This document shows positions 35,462-45,429 of a stretch of 64,000 bases of DNA, piece by piece (the stretch's first letter is position 1; each line of letters starts with the position of its first letter). A program made the translations under genes and the position numbers. The DNA comes from Piezodorus guildinii. Its lineage: Eukaryota > Arthropoda > Insecta > Hemiptera > Pentatomidae. The notes under the pieces are model-generated. The model worked only from the letters and a program-made list of their open reading frames with translations, had not been told where the DNA came from and did no database searches. The stretch is taken from NCBI GenBank assembly GCA_023052935.1, contig CM041292.1, positions 174,468,900-174,532,899 on the forward strand. The letters run 5' to 3'.

Positions 35462-36177
35462 TGTTAATGAAGAAATAAAGCGATTTTGCTTAATCATTCC
35501 GATTGCATGGACTGTATCTTACTTAATCTCTCGATAGCGTAAGTAATACTGCTATGACTTTATTACATGTAGTGTATTTAGTTGACTTAGGTGTAGAATA
35601 AAATTCTTGTTGCTGTTGTGGTTTTGATATCGGATAATATCTTTATTGTAAGTGTATGAAATACATCGCTATTATCTTAAAAGAAGTTGTACGAACATGT
35701 ATCGAAGTTTTGACTAATTTGGGAGTCCATGTGAATTTATAGTTTCTTACTTTTGAGTATTGTGGTAATTAGAGTTGTGATGATGACTGTATCTACCAAG
35801 AATTTAGTGGAGTAGCCTGATGGTGTCCAAGTCCCATTATAGATATCCAGTCCGTTCACATGTAAAAGTTGGTTGGCTCATCGTACCTGTGAACATGGCA
35901 ATTCCATGTTAGCAGTTTTCGAGTTCATATTGATTTTAGTATAGTGACCTTTGCAGGCATTTTCTCTGTTTGAGACGATAAGGAGTGCTGTAATATTGTT
36001 TATGAAAACGATTTTTATGTCTGACGAATAGAATTAGCCTTGAAATATAATCACTCTATCAGTAGAATTATCGAATAGAAATAGGAGGAAATAGAAATAG
36101 CTCTAATCCCCAATTTTACAGAATTGAGTGTTGTTTTTTTCGTTTGTTAAAAGTATAAATTATGTAAGTATACATTT
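35462..36177. other. Non-coding, nothing recognised
   Basis: No supported ORF or repeat. Confidence 0.5.
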
Positions 36178-36408
36178 TTTTTTAAAAATATTTATTTATT
36201 AAAGATATATTACAATTTGTTTCTATTAGTAATAGTGATATGAGATCCCATTCACACAATATATATACAGTAAACAATGATAAAGTAAAATTACATAAAA
36301 TAGAATATATATACAAAAAACAACAACCTATAATTGAGATAAATACCAATAAATGAAATAAAGAAGTAATAAATACATTAACAGTAAGTATAAATTAGGT
36401 AGTAAAAT
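36178..36408 (-). repeat. Possible LINE 3' UTR fragment
   Basis: Begins with a T-run (an A tail on the minus strand) followed by TTATTTATTAAAGATATATTACAAT, which resembles the 3' UTR start of the jockey-like copy at 55157. No coding part remains. Confidence 0.35.
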
Positions 36409-36561
36409 ATATTAAAGTTTTTTTTTTTTTTTTTTTTTTTTTTTATTATTTATTGGAATTTACAACTGTATACAGGAATACAACTAGTAAATTAGATGAA
36501 ATATATAAAGGCATGAAACACATGTAGAGAAGCTTCCCAATGGAAGCACTCTAAAAATTAT

Positions 36562-39258
36562 TTAAACTAGAAGGTCTCGGGGCCATCTCCTTTTCAGACG
36601 CCTCGGAGGATTGTCAGGAATCGAAGAGGAAGAAAGGTTTGAAACTAGAGGATTAGGGTGGGAATGGAGTTTGCCATGAAAGGAATGGTATCTAGATCGG
36701 GCCAAATCAGCAACATACGGAACATTAAGATCTTTATGGATTAGTGTATTCGTGACAAAGTAAGGAGCATTGAGGATTTTACGAAGGATTTTGGATTGTA
36801 GGGATTGGATACGGGAAGAATTCGATGGTTTAGTAGAGCCCCAAAGCTCTACTCCGTAAGTCCATATCGGCCTTATGATAGTCATGTAGATGAGTCTTTT
36901 GTAGTTAAGTGGAAGATTAGAACGTTTGTCTAGTAAGTGTTGAAGTAGTCGAAAACGTCGAGCAGTTTCTTGTCGTTTAAGTCTTGTATGAGGGTTCCAA
37001 GTGAGACGTTTGTCAAGGTGCAGTCCTAGATATCGGATCTGTTCAACCGGGACAAGAGGAGTATTATTGAAGGAAACAGTAGGGCAGGATGTCATAGGTT
37101 TACGACGAAGGGTAAAGGTAATTTGATTGGATTTGTTCGCATTTATTTTAATTCTCCAGTTCTGACACCACACTTCAAGGTCTCTGATGTGGGATTGGAG
37201 AGTTTGAGAGGCAATAGTTGGATTAGTATTGACTGATAACACACAAGTGTCATCAGCGTAGGTAGAAAGGAAAGTGTTAGGATGGGATGGGATATCAGCT
37301 GTATAAACTGTGAAAAGAATAGGTCCCAGGATACTGCCTTGAGGAACACCAGCAAACTGATTAAAAATGGATGAATAGGAATTATTATGATTTACTTTGA
37401 AGGATCTGTCAGTGAGGTAGGACTTGATGATAAGGAAATATGTAGGGGGAAGGAAATTGCGGAGTTTGTAAAGCAATCCCGGGTGCCAGACTCGGTCAAA
37501 GGCTTGCTCTACGTCGAGGAATGCTCCCGTGCAGTACAACCCGCGCTCTAATGCAGACGAGACAACGTCCACCACACGATGACATTGCTGGATAGTGGAG
37601 TGGGACGTTCTGAATCCAAACTGGTGATCAGGAATTATGGAATTAGTATCTAGGATGGGATATAGGCGTTTCAGTATAAGTTTTTCCAAGATTTTACCCA
37701 TGATTGGTAAAAGTGAGATGGGACGGTAAGAAGATGGATTTTCAGGCGGTTTCTTAGGTTTGGGTATCATTTTGACAATGGATAATTTCCAGGAAGCAGG
37801 AAAGTATGTGGAACGGAGTACGGAATTATATATGTAAGTAAGATATAGGATAGCTTTTCGAGGAAGGAGTTTTAAAATATGGGAAGTTATAAGATCATGT
37901 CCAGGAGCTTTGCGGGATGGTAAACTCTGGATGATGTTAGATATTTCAGTAGGATGGAACGCTTTAGGAGGAAGAACCATTTGGAGTGGGATATCTAGTT
38001 CTGCTTCTATAAACTTAATGTGACCGGGATTATGAATATCTGGATGTGGATTAAAGGTTTTAAAAAGGTGCTGACCGAATATCTGGGCCTTTTCTTCATC
38101 AGATCTTGTCCAGATATGGGATTCAGTTAGGAGTGGATGATTACATTCTTTGTACTTCAGTAACTTTTTTGTGGTCATCCATAACGATCTGTCTGTAATA
38201 GTTAGTTTTTCAGTAAAGTTGAGTAAGTTTTGAATTTTAACTTTTCTGATTTCTGATTTTAGTCTGTTAGTAAGTTTGTTATAATAAGTTTTGTCTGAAG
38301 GGTATCTAGTCCTATGCCACTTCGATCTTGCTCTGCGTTTTTCCCTTAATAAGATTCGAATGTGCTGTGGCAGGATAGTCTCCTGTGAGTTAGTAGTGTT
38401 AATGGTTGTAGTGTTGTCAAGTATACTACTGCTGATTGAGTCAGTAAGTTTTTCAACAGCTTTATCAATATCATGTTTAGTCTTTAGTGGTATTTTTAAG
38501 TCAAGTTTGTTTTCCAAGTCATATCTGAATCCGTCCCAGTCTACTCGTCCTGTAATCAGAGTGGGAATGGTGGGCTTAGGAACAAGGCTTGAATGCAAGG
38601 AAAGCAGAACCGGACTATGATCGGATGACAGGTCATTTAGGGATTTGATTGTGGATTGGGAAGAAGATATCTGAGAGGAAACAAATATGTCTAGGATATC
38701 AGGACGTTTTTTGAGGGATGTAGGCCAGTATGTCGGGTTCATTGGCGAAAGGATTGTATAACAATGGGTGGTGGAGACTCGAGAAAGGAGATTGCCACGG
38801 GAGTTGGATGTTCGGCAACCCCATCGCTGATGTTTCGCATTGTAGTCTCCTCCAGCAATAAAGCGCGGTCCTAGGGATCTGAACAGGGTTTCAAGTTGAC
38901 TATAGGAGAGGGAGTTACCAGGAGGGCAGTATACAGCTGAAATTGTAAGATGGAAAGGACGAGTTGAAATGGATACTGAGGTTGATTGTATGGCGTCAGA
39001 TGGAGTAGAAGGAATAAAGGAATGAGGTAAGGATTTATGAATGAGGATACATGACCCGGCATGGGAAGTATTGTCTGGGTGGTCTGATCTATAAGTGATG
39101 TAGTCACGTATGTAAAAATGTGATCGTCGTGTGAAGTGTGTTTCTGTCAATAGTGCTATATCTATGTGTTTGTCGTGTAGAAATACGTCCAGTTCGTCAC
39201 GATGGTTATGCAGGCCATTAGCATTCCACAAGAGGATAGTTAGGGGCTTTACGCTCAT
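36562..39258 (-). CDS. Jockey-like ORF2: endonuclease and reverse transcriptase
   Basis: 898 residues, no interruptions. Residues 1-220 are an APE-type endonuclease: LLWNANGL (9-16), LLTETHF (36-42), GGDYNAKH (136-143) and the catalytic SSDHSP (211-216). It nicks target DNA. Residues about 495-760 are the reverse transcriptase: SYRPISLLP (510-518), HQFGFR, LDVEQAFDRVWH with catalytic Asp (581-592), AGVPQGSILGP (636-646) and TYADD (666-670). WRIKINANKSNQITFTL and YLGLHLDKRLTW follow. There is no RNase H domain, as in jockey. The start codon overlaps the ORF1 stop as ATGA, so translation probably depends on termination-reinitiation. Length agrees with jockey ORF2 (about 900). Confidence 0.97.
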   Translation of the reverse strand: MSVKPLTILLWNANGLHNHRDELDVFLHDKHIDIALLTETHFTRRSHFYIRDYITYRSDHPDNTSHAGSCILIHKSLPHSFIPSTPSDAIQSTSVSISTRPFHLTISAVYCPPGNSLSYSQLETLFRSLGPRFIAGGDYNAKHQRWGCRTSNSRGNLLSRVSTTHCYTILSPMNPTYWPTSLKKRPDILDIFVSSQISSSQSTIKSLNDLSSDHSPVLLSLHSSLVPKPTIPTLITGRVDWDGFRYDLENKLDLKIPLKTKHDIDKAVEKLTDSISSSILDNTTTINTTNSQETILPQHIRILLREKRRARSKWHRTRYPSDKTYYNKLTNRLKSEIRKVKIQNLLNFTEKLTITDRSLWMTTKKLLKYKECNHPLLTESHIWTRSDEEKAQIFGQHLFKTFNPHPDIHNPGHIKFIEAELDIPLQMVLPPKAFHPTEISNIIQSLPSRKAPGHDLITSHILKLLPRKAILYLTYIYNSVLRSTYFPASWKLSIVKMIPKPKKPPENPSSYRPISLLPIMGKILEKLILKRLYPILDTNSIIPDHQFGFRTSHSTIQQCHRVVDVVSSALERGLYCTGAFLDVEQAFDRVWHPGLLYKLRNFLPPTYFLIIKSYLTDRSFKVNHNNSYSSIFNQFAGVPQGSILGPILFTVYTADIPSHPNTFLSTYADDTCVLSVNTNPTIASQTLQSHIRDLEVWCQNWRIKINANKSNQITFTLRRKPMTSCPTVSFNNTPLVPVEQIRYLGLHLDKRLTWNPHTRLKRQETARRFRLLQHLLDKRSNLPLNYKRLIYMTIIRPIWTYGVELWGSTKPSNSSRIQSLQSKILRKILNAPYFVTNTLIHKDLNVPYVADLARSRYHSFHGKLHSHPNPLVSNLSSSSIPDNPPRRLKRRWPRDLLV

Positions 39259-40910
39259 AGTGGGAGATTGAATGGGATTTGGGAAAGGACTCTAGTTAGA
39301 AGATTGATAAGCGGTTGGATGGTATCTCTAAGATCTGAGAGAAAGGAATTTAGAATGGAGTAAATGTTGGATAGATCTGGGTTGGAAAACGGATGTGGAT
39401 AAGCGTCGTGGGAAGGATAACTTATTTGATCAGGAGTGTTGGCTGAGTGCTGAGCCCGCCGTGGGGTACGAGGGTGTTCAGTCCTCTGGGTCACTGGAGG
39501 TTGAGGCTTTGGTTGACTAGGAGAAAGAGAAGGTAGTTCTGGAATTTTGTTAGGGTGCTCTGGGGGTAGTTTGACACGTAAGGGCAGATTATGGGGAAGG
39601 ATCGGTTGACGGGAAGCTTGTGGTTTAGGGTGGGAGGCTGGAGGCCTGATTTGGGAGTTTAGAGGCGCCTGAATAGTAGTCTGTTTCTTCTTTATGGTGG
39701 TGACGTCGGGGAAAGTTTTTCTGGTTTCAGCAGTAGAATCCCTGACTGTAGATGTGGTAGGCTGCTGTTGAGCGAAGGTAGTTACAGGCTTCTGAAGTTG
39801 AGGGAAGGCAGACAAATTGTTCAACTCTGGTCCCTGGGTGCGTGTCTCTTGGTCATCTCTTTTCACATTAATGTAGTGAGATCTTTGTCGAAGATGGGTT
39901 TTGTAGACTGTACAACCCCGGTAGCTGGCTGGGTGACCTTCACCGCAAAGAGCACACTGAGCTGGCTCATCTCGAGCTTTTTGGCACGTTTCAGAGGCAT
40001 GTGGGCCGGCACACTTGACACACCTAGGTGGGTGATAACAGTAGGACTTCGTGTGTCCTAAGGTTTGGCATTTGGTACACTGAACAATTGTCGTCTTTAC
40101 CCTAGGCTCTTCGAATCGTACAGATGAGTAGACCAGTCTTCTCACCTGAAATATTTCTGGATTGTTTCTGGCTGGTTCGAGGTCTACGAAGAATAGTGGC
40201 AAGGGGTATTTTTGTGTATGGTGTGTCACTGAAGAAATGTTCCTTACGTGGTGTCCAATTTCTTCCAGGCCTTCTTTAATGGCTTCAGTTGGGGTGGATG
40301 AATGGAGTCCGCGTAAAACCACGCGATATGATTTTTCTTGTTTGAGTTGATAACAATGAAAGTCGTAGTTTTTTGAACTCAAATAACTCACGAGTTTCTT
40401 GTAATTTTCTTTCGTGTATGTGTTTATTTTTATGTCGTTTGATCGGGAGAAACATTGGAAGTTTGGTTGTCCGATTAGATTGGCGATTTCTTTACCGAAC
40501 GACAAAAAATTACTAATATTTGTTACAAATATTGGAGGTGGCTCGGGATCGGAAAATCCTTGAGGTCCCGGAACTGTATTTGCAGTGTTGACTGTAGCGG
40601 CATGGCTAACGATAGATGAAGGAGGTACATTAGTAGGAGACGGAGCGGCCGAAGTAGATGGCGCTGTTGGTTCATGTTGGTTGGCTGCAGTGGTGCTGCG
40701 AGTTTTTGGTGGCGATTGTATTGTTTTTGGCTGTTGTTTGGACTTGGCCGATTTATTTTTTTTTTTGTTAGGAGAATTTCCTCCGGACCCAGTATTGTTC
40801 CTGTGGCGTTTTTGGCGTCGCGTTAAATACTTCGAGTCTGATTCGCTTATTTCAGAGAAAGGCGTCTCTTCCCCTGATTCATCGCATGACAATGTTCTAT
40901 CGAGATCCAT
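39255..40910 (-). CDS. Jockey-like ORF1: gag-like RNA-binding protein
   Basis: 551 residues. The N-terminus (1-120) is basic, Ser/Thr/Pro-rich and disordered-looking. Residues about 160-270 form a PRE_C2HC-type domain (YRVVLRGLHSSTPTEAIKEG, then YPLPLFFVDLEP). Three zinc knuckles follow: CTKCQTLGHTKSYC (278-291), CVKCAGPHASETC (297-309) and CALCGEGHPASYRGC (319-333). The C-terminal 200 residues are Pro/Gln-rich. Such proteins package the LINE RNA and carry it to the nucleus. The start is the first ATG of the frame. The stop TGA is shared with the ORF2 ATG. Confidence 0.95.
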   Translation of the reverse strand: MDLDRTLSCDESGEETPFSEISESDSKYLTRRQKRHRNNTGSGGNSPNKKKNKSAKSKQQPKTIQSPPKTRSTTAANQHEPTAPSTSAAPSPTNVPPSSIVSHAATVNTANTVPGPQGFSDPEPPPIFVTNISNFLSFGKEIANLIGQPNFQCFSRSNDIKINTYTKENYKKLVSYLSSKNYDFHCYQLKQEKSYRVVLRGLHSSTPTEAIKEGLEEIGHHVRNISSVTHHTQKYPLPLFFVDLEPARNNPEIFQVRRLVYSSVRFEEPRVKTTIVQCTKCQTLGHTKSYCYHPPRCVKCAGPHASETCQKARDEPAQCALCGEGHPASYRGCTVYKTHLRQRSHYINVKRDDQETRTQGPELNNLSAFPQLQKPVTTFAQQQPTTSTVRDSTAETRKTFPDVTTIKKKQTTIQAPLNSQIRPPASHPKPQASRQPILPHNLPLRVKLPPEHPNKIPELPSLSPSQPKPQPPVTQRTEHPRTPRRAQHSANTPDQISYPSHDAYPHPFSNPDLSNIYSILNSFLSDLRDTIQPLINLLTRVLSQIPFNLPL

Positions 40911-41567
40911 AACTCAATAGAATAAGAAAAAAAAAAAATGAAAAATAAAATAAACATATAAAGAGATCTATTTGAATTATATAGTGACCTACACTAAAAA
41001 AAAAAAAAAACTAAAAATAAAATAAATTAAAAAAAAAATACACTTATAGAGACTTATATAAACTAATTAATAGAAAATTAACCTAAAAGATCTTAAAACT
41101 AAATATTTACAATATATACATAGACAACATACAATAAACAACCATTTCTAATTTAATAAAAATAAAGTCTTAGAGAGAAAAAAAAAGTCTTAGAGAAAAA
41201 AAAAAAAAAATAGTCTTAGAGAAAAAATAAAAAGTCTTAGAGGAAGAGAACTAAAAGTTTTAAAAAGAATGTCTTGGTTACGAAGTCAGAAATGCACAAC
41301 ACTTCCGACCGAGACCTTGTAAATAAAGAGTAGAGGATTAGCCTAGCCGTTATCTCCAGCCTGGGACGGCCACCAGTTTATAGGTGCCTATTTAACTAAA
41401 CAGCACTCACCTCTCAATTTGTGTTCATCAAAGTATGTTATAGTGCTACGACTCACGATTTACAAAGTTTGATGGATATTCATGCAGTATCACACAGATA
41501 AAAAGGTAACTAACACAGAGCGATACGTAAATAGAACTGAGCTAGCGGCCATTTTTTCGGAACTTCC
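40911..41567 (-). promoter_or_regulatory. 5' UTR of the jockey-type LINE
   Basis: About 657 bp. Contains at least four spaced copies of AGTCTTAGAG (41168, 41187, 41212, 41235; + strand) separated by A-runs. The outermost 230 bp are more GC-rich. Jockey-type elements use an internal pol II promoter at the 5' terminus, so it is expected here; no motif was verified. Confidence 0.6.
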
Positions 41568-41578
41568 ATATTAAAGTT

Positions 41579-42318
41579 AAAATATTTATATTTGGGCGTT
41601 ATGAGGGATTCTAAATAATTGGAGCTTATGACTCTTAAAACAAAGTTTAGTAGGAGGTAAAAAACTTATTTGTTTTTTCAAGCCTACCAACATGAACGAG
41701 CCGATTAAGTTTTAGGAACATCATGAAAACATTTGGGATTACACCTCATTTCACTAAAAGTGTGAGTTGAGTTGAGCAGTAGGACTAGTTTACCGGTACT
41801 CTATGTTGAGTTTTTCTACGAAGTTAATGTTTACTTTAGGTGTATTTAAAGAATAAAATAAATTTAAATTTATTACTCACTGAGAAAACAATAGATAGTT
41901 CCTAGCGACAAAGGTTATAACAAAATATCTGCATTAAATTTTAGATAAGGAAACTGTCGAAAAATTTTCGATTCAAGCAACACTATTAGATATAGAACGT
42001 GTCAAAAAAGCTCCAACACTTAAAAAATATAGGCTAACTAATATATAACAAGTATATGGGTACACTATGTTGAGTTCTTCTGCAAAGTAAATGTGTACTA
42101 TGGTTATCCATATATATATATATATACAAATAAATCGTCCTTTCCCTTGGTCATCGCATCAAAAGCTGAAAAGCCTGACTGATTTCTCTAATTCTTTTTT
42201 GTTTTGTTTTTATATCAGTCAGGAAAAGGATCTTATGAAAGAAAATAAAATAAACATTACTTGGGTGAATAGGTTTTTTTTTTTTTTCATTTTACTTAAT
42301 TTCCCAAGGTAATATCTT
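41579..42318. other. Non-coding, nothing recognised
   Basis: AT-rich; short (TA)n at 42110-42126. Precedes fold-back element FB2. Confidence 0.5.
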
Positions 42319-44060
42319 TATAGCTTTTTTCAGTCAAATTCATAATTTTTTCAGTCAAATTCATAATTTTTTCAATCAAATTCATAATTTTTTCAGTCAA
42401 ATTCATAATTTTTTCAGTCAAATTCATAATTTTTTCAGTCAAATTCATAATTTTTTCAATCAAATTCATAATTTTTTCAGTCAAATTCATAATTTCTTGT
42501 ACCCATTTTATAAAGTTAATTTAATGAGGTTTTGCTACCAAGAACTTAACATTTTTATTATATCTTGTTGTTGTTTATCCATTTAACGTCACTTTATGTT
42601 ACTGTGCTTAATCCGACGGTGCAGCGGGAGTCCTAAGTTTTGCCTACCCATGTTTACTCTTAAGCAAACCTGGGTAGGCAAAACTTAGGGATGTTTTACG
42701 AGTTCCACTTATTAAATCTTTTAAGAGTCATCTGTGGTGCACAAATATAGGAGGATCTGCTGGTTTTAGACTTGCGACCTTACGCATAGAAGGCTGTTAT
42801 GCTAGCCACTACTCCACAGGTGACCCTAAATGCATTCAACAAGGTGTTTGAATCTGCCGGGTTTAAACACGTGACTTTGGACATATTAATCTTTAACTCC
42901 TTGCTGAATACATCCAGGGTCACCTGTGGATTAGTGGCTAGCATAACAGCCTCTTTTAAAGGACGAAATAACCATGGATGTTTACTCCCTAAAAGGAAAT
43001 ATAGGGCCATATGCTGGTTTTGAACTTTCGACCTTAAGCATAGAGAGCTGTTATGCTAGCCACTACTCCACAGGTGATCCTTTATGCATTCAAAAAGTTG
43101 TTAAGGATTAATATGTCTAAAGTCACAGGTTCAAACCCGGCAGATTTAAAACATTTTTTTTTAATGCTTCGAGGGTCACCTGTGGAGTAGTGGCTAGCAT
43201 AACATCCTTCTATCCCCTAGATCGCGAGTTCATACTTGGCAGATGGCCCTATGTTTGTTTTTAGGGAGTAAAATACCTTGGTTATTTCGTCCTTTAAAAG
43301 AGGCTGTTATGCTAGCCACTAATCCACAGGTGACCCTGGATGTATTCAGCAAGGAGTTAAAGATTAATATGTCCAAAGTCACGTGTTTAAACCTGGCAGA
43401 TTCAAACACCTTGTTGAATGCATTTAGGGTCACCTGTGGAGTAGTGGCTAGCATAACAGCCTTCTATGCGTAAGGTCGCAAGTCTAAAACCAGCAGATCC
43501 TCCTATATTTGTGCACCACAGATGACTCTTAAAAGATTTAATAAGTGGAACTCGTAAAACATCCCTAAGTTTTGCCTACCCAGGTTTGCTTAAGAGTAAA
43601 CATGGGTAGGCAAAACTTAGGACTCCCGCTGCACCGTCGGATTAAGCACAGTAACATAAAGTGACGTTAAATGGATAAACAACAACAAGATATAATAAAA
43701 ATGTTAAGTTCTTGGTAGCAAAACCTCATTAAATTAACTTTATAAAATGGGTACAAGAAATTATGAATTTGACTGAAAAAATTATGAATTTGATTGAAAA
43801 AATTATGAATTTGACTGAAAAAATTATGAATTTGACTGAAAAAATTATGAATTTGACTGAAAAAATTATGAATTTGATTGAAAAAATTATGAATTTGACT
43901 GAAAAAATTATGAATTTGACTGAAAAAATTATGAATTTGATTGAAAAAATTATGAATTTGACTGAAAAAATTATGAATTTGACTGAAAAAATTATGAATT
44001 TGATTGAAAAAATTATGAATTTGACTGAAAAAATTATGAATTTGACTGAAAAAAGCTATA
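42319..44060. mobile_element. Giant fold-back element FB2 (1.74 kb)
   Basis: A long near-perfect palindrome. The ends are TATAGC (42319) and GCTATA (44060). A 21-bp minisatellite with core CAGTCAAATTCATAA follows: about eight units at the left (42329-42495) and fourteen at the right (43760-44054). The arms mirror each other nearly base for base around 43126, for example GTACCC at 42499 and GGGTAC at 43749. The unpaired centre is about 43085-43170. Inside are SINE-A tails (42575-42660 and the mirror) and six tRNA-type heads in alternating orientation at about 42785(-), 42917(+), 43030(-), 43172(+), 43301(-) and 43427(+). Frames here, including a seven-residue MNLTEKI repeat, are by-products of the minisatellite. 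Confidence 0.92.
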
Positions 44061-44157
44061 TCTACGTAGATAAAAATGAATCTCCCTTTTCTGAAGGGCT
44101 TGACCGATTTCGCTTAGACATAGTTCAGACAGGACATTGTCAGTCGGGTCAACTAGT
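44061..44157 (+). other. Possible non-autonomous Helitron-like end
   Basis: After FB2 the sequence runs through GACAGGACATTGTC (a small hairpin) and ends GGGTCAACTAGT before ATTT and an A-run. A hairpin close to CTAG followed by T is the shape of a Helitron 3' end. Inferred from shape only. Confidence 0.25.
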
Positions 44158-45299
44158 ATTTAAAAAAAAAAAATAAATGTAAATTTCTTTCTTACTGAGA
44201 AAACAACGGACCATGGATATGTCTATATTGCTTTTCCTCAATATAGCTCATAAACTGTAGTTCCTAGCGATAAATGTTATAAAAAATACTGCATTAAATT
44301 TCTGATGAGGAAAAGTGGTGGAGCGTCTCGAATAAGTTCCAACACCTAAAAAATATAGGCAAAACTTGACTTTTTTCCTTCAAACGAATATAATTCTGAA
44401 ACGGTAGGTCCTAGCTACAAATGTGTGACGAAAAATATTTTCCATTAAATTTATGATTTGGAAACATCTGGCAATATTTCGATTCGTCAACAGAGCTAGA
44501 GCGTGTCAAAGAATTATATTTTTTAAGGTTAAAAAGGTCACACAAAAGAAACTATTGACCCCTCCAGCCAAAAAACGTATCCATGGCAAAAAGGTGGCAA
44601 TGTAGCAATGAAATACCATTGTTAGGAAAATGGAATTACTATCTATTCATTATATGTTACAGCAAATCGTCAATTAAGGGCCTATAAATGGAACAATCCA
44701 ATATATTTGGGAAGCATCTCTTTAGAAACGAAGTGTTCTTCTCTCTTTTAATAAAGTGGAAGATATACTTGCGGAATGGTTTTTTTCGTTAAGGTATTTG
44801 CCCGGTAACAATGGTCACATCTAAAAAAATCTTTTCTTCTCAACCCCACTCTTCTCTCCACAGCTAGAAGCGGGCGGAATTTAAGAATCGTGACGGTCTT
44901 ATATCAGACAAGGCTCCTCCCCCTTCCACCCTACCGGGCGAGAACAATAGCCACTTAGGCGGAGGAGATCGCTATGAAGGAAGGTACGTGTTCTGTACTT
45001 CCACTCGGAGTCCATTCCATTCAAACTTACAGTCTTAATGTATGATGGAAATCGCTACTGAATTTAAAGTGTTATTAATAAATAAATACCTAGTTATTAT
45101 AATTAAGATTGTGATATAATATATTAAATGAATCGTTGAGCAAGTATTGTATTTATTGGGTTGTAACACACGAAATGCCCGATTTTCGTCTGTAGATTCC
45201 TATCAAAATATTTACCGTCTGCAATCAACACTTGTTAATCCTGTAATAGCAAACTATGATTGTTTTTTTCGAAGTTGACCTACATATTTTAGTGTAATT
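44158..45299. other. Non-coding, nothing recognised
   Basis: No supported gene. Slightly more GC-rich around 44870-45020. Confidence 0.5.
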
Positions 45300-45429
45300 G
45301 TAATCGTGTCAGTAGAAACACGCGGTTTCCAAACGATTTATTTCCGTGAGTACAAACGCTGTCATTCCGCTACCAAGGAAGCAAATAATATTAATCATGC
45401 GTTTGGTCAAGGAAGTTCTAATGAAAGAA

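Larger units (their letters stand above)
36420..41567 (-). mobile_element. Full-length jockey-type LINE with intact ORFs
   Basis: Minus-strand element of about 5.15 kb: 5' UTR (41567-40911), ORF1 (40910-39255), ORF2 (39258-36562), a 3' UTR of about 115 bp and an A tail seen as T-run 36418-36444. ATATTAAAGTT flanks it at 36409-36419 and 41568-41578 (the left copy abuts the T-run), so the insertion is complete at both ends. The 5' terminus on the minus strand begins GGAAGTTCCG. Both ORFs are uninterrupted, which suggests a young, possibly still mobile copy. Confidence 0.95.

Noticed and set aside
38291..40920. Plus-strand frames of 62-111 codons over the jockey element
   Set aside because: They are antisense shadows of ORF1 and ORF2, which have full domain support.
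42780..43473. Four frames of 74-76 codons with similar sequences on both strands
   Set aside because: They are palindrome shadows of SINE-derived sequence, not genes.
42319..44060. CRISPR-like array of regular 21-bp repeats
   Set aside because: Repeats are directly tandem without spacers, and the context is eukaryotic.
43763..44176. 137-codon frame encoding repeated MNLTEKI
   Set aside because: It is the 21-bp minisatellite read in frame (21 is a multiple of three, so it stays open); the mirrored array at 42296-42490 gives the same frame on the other strand.
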